DNA from: Yersinia massiliensis
Lineage (GTDB): Bacteria; Pseudomonadota; Gammaproteobacteria; Enterobacterales; Enterobacteriaceae
Direction: 5' to 3'
DNA length: 64,000 bases
NCBI RefSeq assembly: GCF_003048255.1
Contig: NZ_CP028487.1
Span: 2,790,001-2,854,000, forward strand
Part shown: positions 1 to 9,557 of the stretch, in pieces
Layout: every line of letters starts with the position of its first letter
How positions within the stretch are numbered: the stretch's first letter is position 1
Translations under genes and position numbers: made by a program
The notes under the pieces: model-generated
Told to the model about the DNA's origin: nothing
The model's database searches: none
What the model saw: only the letters and a program-made list of their open reading frames with translations

Positions 1-357
1 ATTCCCTATAACCGTAATTTGGTGATGGGCAGTGTTAATGCCTCCTCCGAAGCATTACAGACGCTATTGAACAATGGCGCGCAGTTTAATGCCCTGTTGG
101 TCATGGACGAGATTGAAGCCCAGAAAGCGATTGCCCTATTACATCTGTTTAAACGTACCGTTCCCGATAAAGTGATGGTTTTCAGTCTGGACGGTTCCGT
201 ACAATTACCGGGTGTTCCGGCGGTGCCCGCTATCGAGTATTCGCTAGAGACATTGGCTAGGAGAGTGGTCGATTTGATTGATTCCCGTGCGGGCAAACAT
301 ATGAATCCACAAGTGTTTCGAGGTAATCTAGTCGTCCCACATGGATTAACCGAGTAA
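1..357 (+). CDS. LacI-family regulator, C-terminal part (partial)
   Basis: The frame is open from the first base, so this is the end of a gene that begins outside the window. The visible 118 residues read like the second half of a LacI/GalR periplasmic-binding-type effector domain: an alternating beta/alpha pattern, a segment SVQLPGVPAVPAIEYSLETL where these regulators discuss inducer contacts, and a short tail ending VVPHGLTE. The DNA-binding domain is not in view, so the regulated genes cannot be read off. The next gene starts 20 bases downstream on the same strand and may be co-transcribed. The family call is moderately sure; the effector is unknown. Confidence 0.6.
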   Translation: MPYNRNLVMGSVNASSEALQTLLNNGAQFNALLVMDEIEAQKAIALLHLFKRTVPDKVMVFSLDGSVQLPGVPAVPAIEYSLETLARRVVDLIDSRAGKHMNPQVFRGNLVVPHGLTE

Positions 358-377
358 CTGACTGATTTAGGGACTCA

Positions 378-923
378 ATGATGGATAACACGCAATCAGA
401 TTATGACTCTCTTCGTGCATCTCTCAGCGTTAGCACCGCGATGACGTTGTTGCAGATTGGTGATGAATCGACCAGTGTCGTGACATCTGGCGTAGATAAT
501 GCTGTCGTGACGCAGCCACTTACCGTGGGTGCCAGCCATATTGCGCGGACTTATTTCAAGCACAATCCGCCGACACCAGATGAGATGGAAACAGCCATTA
601 TGGTGGTCGAAGACGAGGTGATTCGTATTAGCCCTGCGGTGAATCGTACCTCGCAGTTGTTGACAACAGACAGCAATCTTGCGGATATTGCCCAGCTCGC
701 GGGTTTGCCGCTACAGGCTCAAACCATCATGTCATTGGAATCCGTTGAGCGGATGTTTGATAGATTAGCAGCAGTTATGATGGGCAGGCCTGCGGCTTCA
801 GAAGGCATACCAGCCGACAACGTGTTTGCTGCCAGATTGCTGATTTTAAGAGAGTTTATGCATCACTTACAATTCTCATCGATTACCTATATTGCCTTAC
901 CCAAGCCCCGCTTTCACAAATAA
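378..923 (+). CDS. Unrecognised conserved-looking protein, 181 aa
   Basis: I do not recognise this family. It is a soluble-looking protein with no signal peptide or membrane segment. The N-terminal part has alternating hydrophobic strands that could be a ribonuclease-H/actin-like fold, but no catalytic motif can be pinned down. It starts at a double ATG after TTAGGGA. It follows the partial LacI-type gene by 20 bases and may belong to the same transcript. It ends before a shared terminator facing the MFS gene. Confidence 0.5.
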   Translation: MMDNTQSDYDSLRASLSVSTAMTLLQIGDESTSVVTSGVDNAVVTQPLTVGASHIARTYFKHNPPTPDEMETAIMVVEDEVIRISPAVNRTSQLLTTDSNLADIAQLAGLPLQAQTIMSLESVERMFDRLAAVMMGRPAASEGIPADNVFAARLLILREFMHHLQFSSITYIALPKPRFHK

Positions 924-942
924 GATGATCTTTTGCTCCAAA

Positions 943-990
943 AGAAAACTGACAGTGGCAATCTTCATTACGCACTGTCAGTCTTTTTTA
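943..990. terminator. Bidirectional terminator between convergent genes
   Basis: A 10-bp perfect stem, ACTGACAGTG at 948-957 with CACTGTCAGT at 973-982, is preceded by an A-rich run and followed by CTTTTTT. It can end transcripts from both the plus-strand gene at 378-923 and the minus-strand MFS gene region. Confidence 0.8.
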
Positions 991-1016
991 TCCCGCTTTC
1001 CTACCAATATCGTCGT

Positions 1017-2657
1017 TTATTTATTGGCTTTCGGATCCAGATTATCGGCAGGTAATTCACCTGGTAGATAGTCAGGTAAGCGACCCGCAGGGAAGATTGC
1101 CACGAGAGATAACAGCGCCATAATCAACAAACCGAACTTCAGTGCGCGTAAACGTGCTTCTTCATTCACGCGTACCGCTTCGACAACCTGCTCAGGGGTA
1201 GCGTTCGTTTGCGCTAACACACCTTGCAGGCGATCATTGCTGACGAAGTTAATGCTATCCATATTGACCTGAGCCTGAAGCTCAGCCGTTAGAATCGGTG
1301 TTTCAGCCACGCCACGCATCACATTAGCGCTTAACAAGCCCACCAACAAAGCACCGGCGACCGCAGTACCGATGGCATTGGCTAAGTTATTCGTCGTGCC
1401 ACGCAATGACCCAACATCGCCAGCCAGTTCCTTCGGTGATGCACTGACCAACACGTTGAATAGCAAAGTCACCAATGCACCTTGAGCAAGACCGAAGATG
1501 ACCAGACCGATCAGTACTGCGAACTCACTCCAGTTGTTGCGCACGACAAATGCCAACCACAGTAAAGCAATAGTACAAGTGATAAAGCCATAACGGCCGA
1601 TTTTACGCGGCGTGAGTTTTTTGTAGAAACGGACAATCAGCATGGCTGAGAAGAACACAGACAAGTTAAACGGCATCATCGCGATTGCGGTGGCCATTGG
1701 CGTACTGCCCTGCACTATCTGGATATACAACGGAACAGAGAAATTGAGCATTGCTTCTAATGCCACGACCGAGAACATGGCAAATACCGCGGCCTTTTCC
1801 GTGGATGACGTGATAACTTCCAGTGCCAGTAATGGTGTCTTACCTTGTTCTTGGCGGCGACGCGTCCAAACCACAAACGCCTGCCCTAGTACGATACCCA
1901 GTACAATCATAAAGGGTGCAGGTGAAAAACCCATGAGATCAAAAGGCGCACCGTCACGGACTAGACCAAAGCCCCAACGGTTTAGGTTGTTAAAACCAAA
2001 TGACAGCAAAATAATCGCCGCCGCCGCCAGAATCACACCGATAATATCAATGCCCACTTCTGGGCGGCCTTTATCGGCTTTTAGACGGAAGCTCAGTACA
2101 AAAATGATTGCCGACAACACAATCAAAATACCAAACGCAGGACGCCAACCGATATGTGTACCAAGAATCCCGCCAATAAGAAACGCCGCCACGCCTGCGC
2201 CTGCGCGAGCAGAACCCAAAGCCCCGAGTGCGGTAGCCTGTTGTGTACCACGGTAGTTTTCAGCAATCAACGCAACTAATGCAGGGACTAACGCTGCGCC
2301 CGCTAAACCACTCAGTGCCTGCGCGCTGATCATCACGGTGGCATTCGGACTGAATGTCATCATCACCTGCGCAATACCAAACAGTAAAACGGTACCGCGA
2401 AACACCACTAACGGCCCAAAACGCTGGTTGAGTTTGGCACCCAGCATTACGAAACCGGCAACGGACAGTGAGTACATCACGATCGCGGTCGCAATTGTCG
2501 TCGGCGGCACATTGAAGCTTTTGACCATTCCACCCAAAGCAACAGGCAGAGAGGCAACGTTGAATGACATTAAAATCTGAGCCATTGCGATGGTGATCAT
2601 CGGCACCCAGGACTCTTTGACTTCCACACCTGCATGATGAGTAGATTGATTCGCCAT
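1017..2657 (-). CDS. MFS transporter, DHA2-like, 546 aa
   Basis: A polytopic inner-membrane protein of the major facilitator superfamily. The N-terminal half holds the usual MFS features: a G-x-L-x-x-R-F-G loop after the second helix (GAKLNQRFG) and a drug:H+ antiporter motif C-like stretch (GALGSARAGAGVAAFLIGG). The length and the large number of hydrophobic segments suit the 14-helix DHA2 group. A soluble insert lies before the last helix (about residues 455-510). Substrate unknown. It lies 110 bases downstream of the glutaminase gene on the same strand, so the two may form a unit. Confidence 0.75.
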   Translation of the reverse strand: MANQSTHHAGVEVKESWVPMITIAMAQILMSFNVASLPVALGGMVKSFNVPPTTIATAIVMYSLSVAGFVMLGAKLNQRFGPLVVFRGTVLLFGIAQVMMTFSPNATVMISAQALSGLAGAALVPALVALIAENYRGTQQATALGALGSARAGAGVAAFLIGGILGTHIGWRPAFGILIVLSAIIFVLSFRLKADKGRPEVGIDIIGVILAAAAIILLSFGFNNLNRWGFGLVRDGAPFDLMGFSPAPFMIVLGIVLGQAFVVWTRRRQEQGKTPLLALEVITSSTEKAAVFAMFSVVALEAMLNFSVPLYIQIVQGSTPMATAIAMMPFNLSVFFSAMLIVRFYKKLTPRKIGRYGFITCTIALLWLAFVVRNNWSEFAVLIGLVIFGLAQGALVTLLFNVLVSASPKELAGDVGSLRGTTNNLANAIGTAVAGALLVGLLSANVMRGVAETPILTAELQAQVNMDSINFVSNDRLQGVLAQTNATPEQVVEAVRVNEEARLRALKFGLLIMALLSLVAIFPAGRLPDYLPGELPADNLDPKANK

Positions 2658-2767
2658 AAATTTATCTATCCTTTTGACATGTTATTCTTGGTTTCAGAAC
2701 CAGTCGGTTTTCATATCCGCCCAGTTATTGAAACGATGAACTTTCAACGCAATACCGCCGTGCAAGC

Positions 2768-3775
2768 TCAACTCTTTTCGGTGTAAGGTTCAGAAACAAA
2801 CATGTCCATCCCAAGACTGCGTGATAAGAAGCGAGCAGCCAATTGCCCTTTGACACTATTTCCCGCACCATCGAGCAACGGTGCAAAAGTCCCTAAGCCT
2901 CCTTTACCTGGTGACACTGTCACAATGCCACCACCGATGCCACTTTTACCCGGTAAACCAATGTCATAAAGCCAGTCTCCCGAGGTTTCGTACAACCCTG
3001 CCGTGACCATGACAGCTAAAGCGTAATGACACACATCATTATCCACGACTCGTTCGCCGGTCAGCGGGTTAACGCCTCCATCAGCCAATGTTGCCCCCAT
3101 CACGGCCAGATCGCGGGCGCTAACATTCAATGAACATTGGCGGGTATACAAATCAGTCGCCACAAGCGGGTCACATCCCAGACGCCCATACCCTTGCAGC
3201 ACATTGGCAATGCCACGGTTGCGGTAGTTAGTTTCACAGGCTGACTGATACACTTCATCATTCAGTGTCAATTCACGTCCGGCAAAACGGCACAAACCGT
3301 CATAAATGAATTTCCATTGTTCATCACTGGTCTCCCCCGGTACTAAACTGGTGGTCGCAATTGCCCCAGAGTTCACCATGGGATTGGTGCGCCCATCGGC
3401 GGCGCGTTCAATCGCAGTGACGGAGTTGAATGCCATTCCGGTACTGTTCACACCCAATTTTTCGCGGGCAACTTTTGCCCCGATAGCCTGACAAACCAAG
3501 GCGAACACAAACGGCTTGGAAACGCTCATGATGGTAAATTCATAATCTACATCGCCAGCTGAATGCACCTTGCCGTTAGTACCAACCATGCAGACACCAA
3601 AGAGATTAGGTGGAATACGTTCTAATGCGGGATAAACGGTTGACACCACACCTTCTGTATCTGTACCAAAACGCTGATGAGCTTCTTGCACCAATCTCAC
3701 TACCGTGTCTGGGTCAGGTAGATGTCCGGTTGATACGTAGTCGATAATTCCATTTTTGCTATTATCTGTAGGCAT
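2768..3775 (-). CDS. glsA: Glutaminase (beta-lactamase fold), 335 aa
   Basis: Hydrolyses L-glutamine to glutamate and ammonia in the cytoplasm. The protein shows the serine-type glutaminase signatures: the S-x-x-K catalytic pair at about residues 84-87 (SVSK), the NPMVNSGAIA segment, the Y-R-N-R-G-I-A block, and the C-terminal GKSGIGGG motif. It is some 25 residues longer than the ~308-residue E. coli enzymes, mostly at the termini. The neighbouring MFS gene suggests a transport-plus-deamidation unit, possibly for nitrogen use or acid tolerance; that is inference. Start is ATG after AGAGA. Confidence 0.9.
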   Translation of the reverse strand: MPTDNSKNGIIDYVSTGHLPDPDTVVRLVQEAHQRFGTDTEGVVSTVYPALERIPPNLFGVCMVGTNGKVHSAGDVDYEFTIMSVSKPFVFALVCQAIGAKVAREKLGVNSTGMAFNSVTAIERAADGRTNPMVNSGAIATTSLVPGETSDEQWKFIYDGLCRFAGRELTLNDEVYQSACETNYRNRGIANVLQGYGRLGCDPLVATDLYTRQCSLNVSARDLAVMGATLADGGVNPLTGERVVDNDVCHYALAVMVTAGLYETSGDWLYDIGLPGKSGIGGGIVTVSPGKGGLGTFAPLLDGAGNSVKGQLAARFLSRSLGMDMFVSEPYTEKS

Positions 3776-4527
3776 ATTGGTTATCTCTTGTTTAACTTCC
3801 GTTTGTTTTCTTGTCTTTCTTTTTTCTTATTTAAGACGGCAGAATACGCCTGCCGTTTTATCTTATAGAAAATAGTAATAATCAATTGAAACGGTTTTAA
3901 AGCTTAAACATGCTAATTAATCAAAAAAATCTTAAGGAAAGCCAACTAAGAGTAAGATAGCCTAGCTTAAGAAAGCTGTATATCACTTGTTTTCAACAAT
4001 TTGATTATCATTAAATCTTGGTAAAATGTCGCTGATGTTTCAGGTTCATGGCATAGAAATGAATAATTGGGGGTTTTTATCGCTCAATTAATTATCTATA
4101 GCAGATTCATATGCCCGTTAGCTTTCCGTCGACATAACATAATGGCTAAGACAGAGAATTTGCTGTTAGTGACAATGAATAAAGTTAGCCACGATAAATC
4201 TGAAAATAAGAGTGACTGCTAAGCAGAGAAGAAATGAATATTGATGGCTCACCGCCTCTTCAAGTGAAAAGATTTAAATCACTGGTGCCATAACGTAAAG
4301 ATTGCTCTGAGGCACAGAGCACATAAGCACCTGTCGTTTTGTATAACTATATAAATCGTTATGTAGCTAAAGTAACCCTAAGTCTTAGCATCCTAATCAC
4401 TAAACAGCGTAAACTATGAGCCAACTTTGTAAGCCCGCTAATTGCGCTTACTGCGATTTGGTATTCCCCTCTTTACATCAATCTAGACGTCTGAAAACCC
4501 TTAAGATCGGTGTCTCTGGAGCATGAC
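3776..4527. other. AT-rich intergenic region between glsA and dcuS
   Basis: About 750 bases separate the divergent glsA and dcuS genes. I see no ORF I can support. One hairpin is clear: ACGGCA at 3836-3841 pairs with TGCCGT at 3851-3856, followed by TTTTA on the plus strand. Promoters for both genes must lie here, but I cannot place them with confidence. Confidence 0.5.
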
Positions 4528-6222
4528 ATGAACAACGCATCATCGGCAGGTAAGCAAAAAGTGCCGTTACGACTCAGCACCTCAATCACCCTGATGGTTT
4601 CTGCGGTGATTGTCTCAGTGCTATTGGTCGTTCACACACTGTTTTTTATCCAGCTTAGCCAGATGGCGCAAGACAGTTTACAAAATAAAGCCGTCGCTGT
4701 TGCTCGCGCATTGTCCTTCTCACCCACCATCATTAACGGTTTATCTAATCCTGCTGATGGACAGAAGATCCAGGCTTACACACACGACGTCCAGAAAGCC
4801 AATGACCTATTATTCATCGTTATTACGGATATGAAAGGCATCCGGTATTCTCACCCTAACCCAGAAATGATCGGCCAACACTTTATCGGCAATGATCTGG
4901 AACCCGCGTTACAGGGCAAAGAAAACAGTGCGGTAAATCGTGGTGTGCTGGAACGGGCATTACGGGTTTTCACTCCCATCTATGGGTCTCAGGGGAAACA
5001 AATTGGCGTAGTGGCCATTGGTATTTCCTTAACCAGTATTGACTCGGTTGTCAGTGAAACCCGTTGGACTATCCCGTGGACCATCTTGTTTGGCGCATTA
5101 ATCGGCTCTGTTGGGACCTGGTTTTTAGTGAAAGCACTGAAGCGAATTATGTTGGGTTTCGAACCTTATGAAATCTCAAATTTATTTGAGCAGCGTAATG
5201 CCATGCTGCAATCTATTAAGGAAGGTGTCATTGCCGTTGATGCCGATTCACGTATTACTGTCGTGAACCACGAAGCAAAACGTTTATTCAAGCAAAGCGG
5301 TCCGATGGAGAACTTATTGTTGAGTAATGCCAGCAAATATTGGCCGGTGCGCTTATATCTACAACAAGTGTTAGAAACTGGCATCGCTCGCCGTGACGAA
5401 GAGATAAATTTTAATGGCAGCATATTACTGACCAACACTGTCCCGGTCATGGTAAAAGGCAATGTGATTGGTGCAATCGCGACCTTTCGCGATAAGACTG
5501 AAGTGAGTCAACTCATGCAACGCCTGACTGGCATGGTGCATTACGCAGACGCTTTACGGGCGCAGTCACACGAATTTATGAATAAGCTTCATGTCATTCT
5601 TGGCCTATTACACATGAAGTATTATCAGCAACTTGAAGATTATATCGTTAAAACATCGAACAATTATCAAGCAGAAATTGGCTCACTATTGCGTAAAGTC
5701 AAATCCCCAGTTATCGCTGGTTTCTTGTTAGGTAAAATTAATCGCGCACGGGATTTAGGTATCACACTATCCATCAGTGACGACAGCCTATTACCAGATA
5801 CCGAGAATGAACAAGTGACCACGACATTAATTACGGTGTTAGGTAACTTAATTGAGAATGCCCTCGAGGCGATCGGCAACCAGAACCAACGCGAAATCAA
5901 TGTCAGTTTTCATTATCAAAATGGCCGGGTGCATTGTGTCGTCAGTGATGACGGGCCAGGAATACCCGCTGAATTACAAAATCGCATTTTTGATAACGGC
6001 TTCTCCACCAAAGGAACTGAACACGGTATCGGTTTGAGTTTGGTGCGGCAGAGTTTAGAAAGTATTGGCGGCGATATTGAGTTTGACTCTGAAGCCGGTG
6101 TTTTCACACAGTTCTTTATCAGTCTCCCCTATGACATTATCCTTAATAATAGTGCATCGAATAATAATATGGCTTCTAGTGATATTTCTTCAAACAACAT
6201 CAGTGCGGTAAATCATGATTAA
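4528..6222 (+). CDS. dcuS: C4-dicarboxylate sensor histidine kinase DcuS
   Basis: Membrane sensor of the CitA/DcuS family. Order: cytoplasmic tail, transmembrane helix (about 20-45), periplasmic PDC/PAS sensor with the ligand segment GIRYSHPNPEMIGQHF, second helix (about 180-205), cytoplasmic PAS with the EPYEISNLFEQR lead-in, H-box SHEFMNKLHVILGL, then HATPase with N box NLIENALEA, DDGPGI and GIGLSL. It closely follows my memory of E. coli DcuS. I chose ATG 4528 over GTG 4510 because CTGGAG sits six bases before it. The gene overlaps dcuR by 8 bases. The C-terminal extension is Asn/Ser-rich. Confidence 0.9.
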   Translation: MNNASSAGKQKVPLRLSTSITLMVSAVIVSVLLVVHTLFFIQLSQMAQDSLQNKAVAVARALSFSPTIINGLSNPADGQKIQAYTHDVQKANDLLFIVITDMKGIRYSHPNPEMIGQHFIGNDLEPALQGKENSAVNRGVLERALRVFTPIYGSQGKQIGVVAIGISLTSIDSVVSETRWTIPWTILFGALIGSVGTWFLVKALKRIMLGFEPYEISNLFEQRNAMLQSIKEGVIAVDADSRITVVNHEAKRLFKQSGPMENLLLSNASKYWPVRLYLQQVLETGIARRDEEINFNGSILLTNTVPVMVKGNVIGAIATFRDKTEVSQLMQRLTGMVHYADALRAQSHEFMNKLHVILGLLHMKYYQQLEDYIVKTSNNYQAEIGSLLRKVKSPVIAGFLLGKINRARDLGITLSISDDSLLPDTENEQVTTTLITVLGNLIENALEAIGNQNQREINVSFHYQNGRVHCVVSDDGPGIPAELQNRIFDNGFSTKGTEHGIGLSLVRQSLESIGGDIEFDSEAGVFTQFFISLPYDIILNNSASNNNMASSDISSNNISAVNHD

Positions 6223-6934
6223 TGTATTAATAGTGGATGATGATGCAATGGTGGCGGAACTGAACAAGTGCTACCTCAATCAGGTCTCCGGCTTCAACTG
6301 TTGCGGTTCAGTTTCCAGCTTGCAGCAAGCCAGAGAATATTTAATGACGGCACTACACCCCATTGATTTGGTGCTATTGGATGTTTTTATGCGTCAGGAT
6401 AATGGGTTAGATTTACTGCCAGTGTTACGTGAATTCAGTGTGCATACTGATGTGATCGTTATTTCTTCAGCGACCGATGTCAATACCATCAAAAAAGCGC
6501 TGCAATATGGCGTGGTTGATTACTTGATCAAGCCTTTCCAGTTTTCACGTTTCGAAGAGGCGCTGTCCACCTACCGTGAGAAAAAGAACTTACTGGAACA
6601 ACGTGAATATTGTGCTCAAGAAGACGTCGATTCTTTACTACGGCGCAGCAATACCGCCCCTACCGAGCGTAAAAAACTTCCGAAAGGGCTGACTGCGCAG
6701 ACACTGCGTACTGTATGCGAATGGATTCAAGAAATGCAGGAGGGAGAGTTCTCGACTGAACAGATGGCAAACGCCATTGGTATTTCGCGAGTTTCTTGCC
6801 GTAAGTATTTAATTTATCTTTCTGATACCGAGGTGCTTAGCACTAAGGTTCTTTACGGGGCAACTGGACGGCCCGTTTATCTCTACAAGCGCTTACCTAA
6901 TCAGCAAGAAGTGTTAAAGCAGTATTGTCAATAA
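6215..6934 (+). CDS. dcuR: Response regulator DcuR
   Basis: Cytoplasmic partner of DcuS. The N-terminal receiver domain has the acidic pair DDD (residues 8-10), the phosphoacceptor Asp in LVLLDVFM, a Ser in VISSA, and the Lys in LIKPF. The C-terminal part carries the helix-turn-helix typical of CitB/DcuR (FSTEQMANAIGISRVSCRKY), followed by TGRPVYLYK. Length 239 residues matches E. coli DcuR. The start overlaps the end of dcuS, so the two are translationally coupled. Its likely target is the carrier gene just downstream on the other strand. Confidence 0.92.
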   Translation: MINVLIVDDDAMVAELNKCYLNQVSGFNCCGSVSSLQQAREYLMTALHPIDLVLLDVFMRQDNGLDLLPVLREFSVHTDVIVISSATDVNTIKKALQYGVVDYLIKPFQFSRFEEALSTYREKKNLLEQREYCAQEDVDSLLRRSNTAPTERKKLPKGLTAQTLRTVCEWIQEMQEGEFSTEQMANAIGISRVSCRKYLIYLSDTEVLSTKVLYGATGRPVYLYKRLPNQQEVLKQYCQ

Positions 6935-6973
6935 GGGGTTATCCATAAGCCGTAAGCGCCAGATCATCTTGCC

Positions 6974-7000
6974 AAAAAAAGGTACCCAATCAGGGTACCG
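6974..7000 (-). terminator. Terminator of the CitS-type carrier gene
   Basis: Stem GGTACCC (6981-6987) pairs with GGGTACC (6993-6999). On the minus strand it is followed by TTTTTTT (plus-strand A-run 6974-6980). It lies just past the stop of the minus-strand gene at 7030. Confidence 0.8.
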
Positions 7001-7029
7001 CTAATCACTTATCGGCTATAAAGATCTCT

Positions 7030-8388
7030 TTATATAATCCAACCTAATAGCAGCGTCGCGCCAATCACCGTCGATGCACCGCCAATGCGAGTAGCTATCT
7101 GAGCAAAAGGCATCAACGACATCCGGTTAGATGCAGACAAAATCGCAACATCCCCGGTTCCGCCTAGCCCGCTATGACAGCTCGTGACAATGGAAGCTTC
7201 AACTGGATACATATTTAAATACGGGGCGATGATAAAACTGATTGCTGCCATTGAAAGCACTACGGCACCACAGACCACAACATAGCCGACAGAGAATACC
7301 GCCACGACACTTTCCAGTGGAACATACAGCATCCCTAGGCCAATCATCAGCGGCCATACCAGTGTTGTGGAGACAAATTTGTACCAACTATGCGCGCCCT
7401 GTTCCATTTTTGCTGGAATAACCTGTGCGTATTTACACATCACTGCAATCAAGATCATCAGCACAGGGCCGGGAATATGAACAAGATGTTCAAATAAGCC
7501 CCCCACAATAAAGAAAGCACAGGTCATCAACAACCCGCCCCCCATTAATTGAAAGTCAGCTTGTTTTGGTCCTTCTTGTGAAGTGAAAATGGCGTTGTCC
7601 TTTGCCGAACGAATTAACATTCCCTCGCCATTGAGATCCTTGCGGCGCATACCAATGCGCGCTAGCACTCCCGCACAGATAATCGCGAAGATATTCCCAA
7701 CAACGGCCGCAGGCGCAAGTTGAGCAACATAGACATCGGGTGATTGCCCAAGGATTGCGGAATAAGCTAATGATAATGGCAAGATACCTTCACCAATACC
7801 GCCACCGATGATGGGTACAATAATAAAGAAGAAGGTGTGATAGAAGGTAAAACCGAATAGTTTTCCAACCAGTAAACCGGTAGCCACAGCTGTTATCGTG
7901 CCGACTACCAATGGAATAAACATCCGGGTCATTCCCTGAATTAGCACGACACGGTTCATTCCGAGAATACTGCCAACGACCAAACTGGCTATCACGAAAT
8001 AGAGTAAATTTGCTTCCTTCATCAACAAGTGAACGGTATCCAACGTGTTCGTTTGGAAAATGCCAAAGTAAACGAGTACCGATGGCACCATTAAGCATAA
8101 AATAGCCGGTCCACCGATATCTTTTAAAACAGGTATATGGCGACCAATGTGAGAAAGAACAAACCCCATGGTCATGATCACCGCTAAACCGCCAATCATA
8201 TTTTTCGGTAAATAGCTGGCATAGGCCGAAATGAATACAATGGCTGAAATCGTGATAAACAACATCACTGGCATTGTATTTATATTCATTTCGTTGATTA
8301 TTGAAATAAATCTATTCACTGTGGACTTATTTGTTAAATCACTGTTTTCAGTGGATTCAAGGGCGATATCCTGATTTATTTTTTTCAT
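7030..8388 (-). CDS. 2-hydroxycarboxylate transporter (CitS/CimH family)
   Basis: Inner-membrane secondary carrier of the 2-hydroxycarboxylate family (citrate/malate with Na+ or H+). The two inverted-repeat halves each show the family's re-entrant loop signature: GGGIGEGILPLS in the first half and CHSGLGGTGDVAILSAS in the second. Length 452 residues and about 11-13 hydrophobic segments fit the family. Whether it prefers citrate, malate or both cannot be read from sequence alone. It sits convergent to dcuS-dcuR, which suggests that this pair controls it. Confidence 0.85.
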   Translation of the reverse strand: MKKINQDIALESTENSDLTNKSTVNRFISIINEMNINTMPVMLFITISAIVFISAYASYLPKNMIGGLAVIMTMGFVLSHIGRHIPVLKDIGGPAILCLMVPSVLVYFGIFQTNTLDTVHLLMKEANLLYFVIASLVVGSILGMNRVVLIQGMTRMFIPLVVGTITAVATGLLVGKLFGFTFYHTFFFIIVPIIGGGIGEGILPLSLAYSAILGQSPDVYVAQLAPAAVVGNIFAIICAGVLARIGMRRKDLNGEGMLIRSAKDNAIFTSQEGPKQADFQLMGGGLLMTCAFFIVGGLFEHLVHIPGPVLMILIAVMCKYAQVIPAKMEQGAHSWYKFVSTTLVWPLMIGLGMLYVPLESVVAVFSVGYVVVCGAVVLSMAAISFIIAPYLNMYPVEASIVTSCHSGLGGTGDVAILSASNRMSLMPFAQIATRIGGASTVIGATLLLGWII

Positions 8389-9557
8389 TTTAGACCTACA
8401 GTTGGGTAATACATAAGGAATTGGCGTCTTATCAAATGTCGCAACAATTTAATATTCACACGATTTATACATCAAATGGAATAATCAATAAAATCAGTGA
8501 AAAACATAAAAATCCGACATCGCATATCAATTCTCTTTATTGGAGCCAATGATATATACCATTAAGCTACCACTCGGTTACAAATAAAAAAACCGCTAAT
8601 GACCAATGATTTTAATTTTTGAGAATTTATCGTCAAGTTTATTATAATTAACTTATTTTGGCGTTTTGTAATTAAAAAATTCGAAGCACCCCTAATTTAT
8701 TTGGTATGCTATTTAGTTGGAAGTGGTTAATTTGATTTTGAACTCAATGCAGATCATTGGAGGCGTTTTTAGCATATCCTTCAGGCTTAAGCTGGCTAAT
8801 TAATAATATTCCCAACTGACGCACCATTTTCTTTTAAGATATTTCTAAACAAGCCACCCACTCATTGCTGTATCGTGTGTTTTTACTTTTTATAGATTTA
8901 TTGAGTTTCTTATGCGCAGACAGACCATCACAGAATTCCAATGTGAGAATATCTGTACCACTACTCATTAAAAAACGGGTTTTACTGCAAAGACCTAATC
9001 ACCTTAACAAATATCATTGCGAACGTTAACCTTGCTACATAAAAATACCATATGATTTTAAAATTCAACATTGAGTATAATGATAAGTGTAAATTATAGT
9101 CACAAACGAAACGCTCAATTCTATGATGAGAAGTAATCAGACAACATTAAGTTATGACGATGCTCATTGAGATATTAACCATGAGCTAACAATTAATATG
9201 CGAGATAAGAAATGTTTAAATTTTCGTCAAATAACCAATGCCTTATGGATCGGTGTTTTTTCACTCGATAGATGTAGGGAATGTTATCCTAGGCAAACAT
9301 TTTCACTGCATATAAAACAACCCATTGATTTTAATTAATGATTCTTGTAATAACTTAAAAAAAATAATTTATATGTAAATATTTTTTTGCCTCATCACGA
9401 TAGAAACGATAGCATGCGCCTCCTAAACCGAATGATAGTAATAAAAACCATAATAACTGAAGGCGCTAAGACGCTATTTATGCATTAACCTTTAGCAATC
9501 TGTGTCTGTAATACATTCACGATAATTGCTCGACCGACAGGAAAATAGGGAAATTCT
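8389..9557. other. Long AT-rich intergenic region
   Basis: Nearly 1.2 kb lies between two divergently transcribed transporter genes. It is strongly AT-rich and I find no ORF, tRNA or repeat I can support. It must hold the promoters of the carrier gene and ansP. It may also contain a decayed gene or an unannotated small RNA, but nothing in the sequence singles one out. Confidence 0.4.

Noticed and set aside
1642..2256. 204-codon plus-strand ORF opposite the MFS gene
   Set aside because: It is antisense to a well-supported transporter, is rich in Pro, Ser, Thr and Arg, and has no ribosome site or family pattern.
8389..9557. Insertion sequence in the long intergenic gap
   Set aside because: No transposase frame, terminal inverted repeats or target duplication can be seen.
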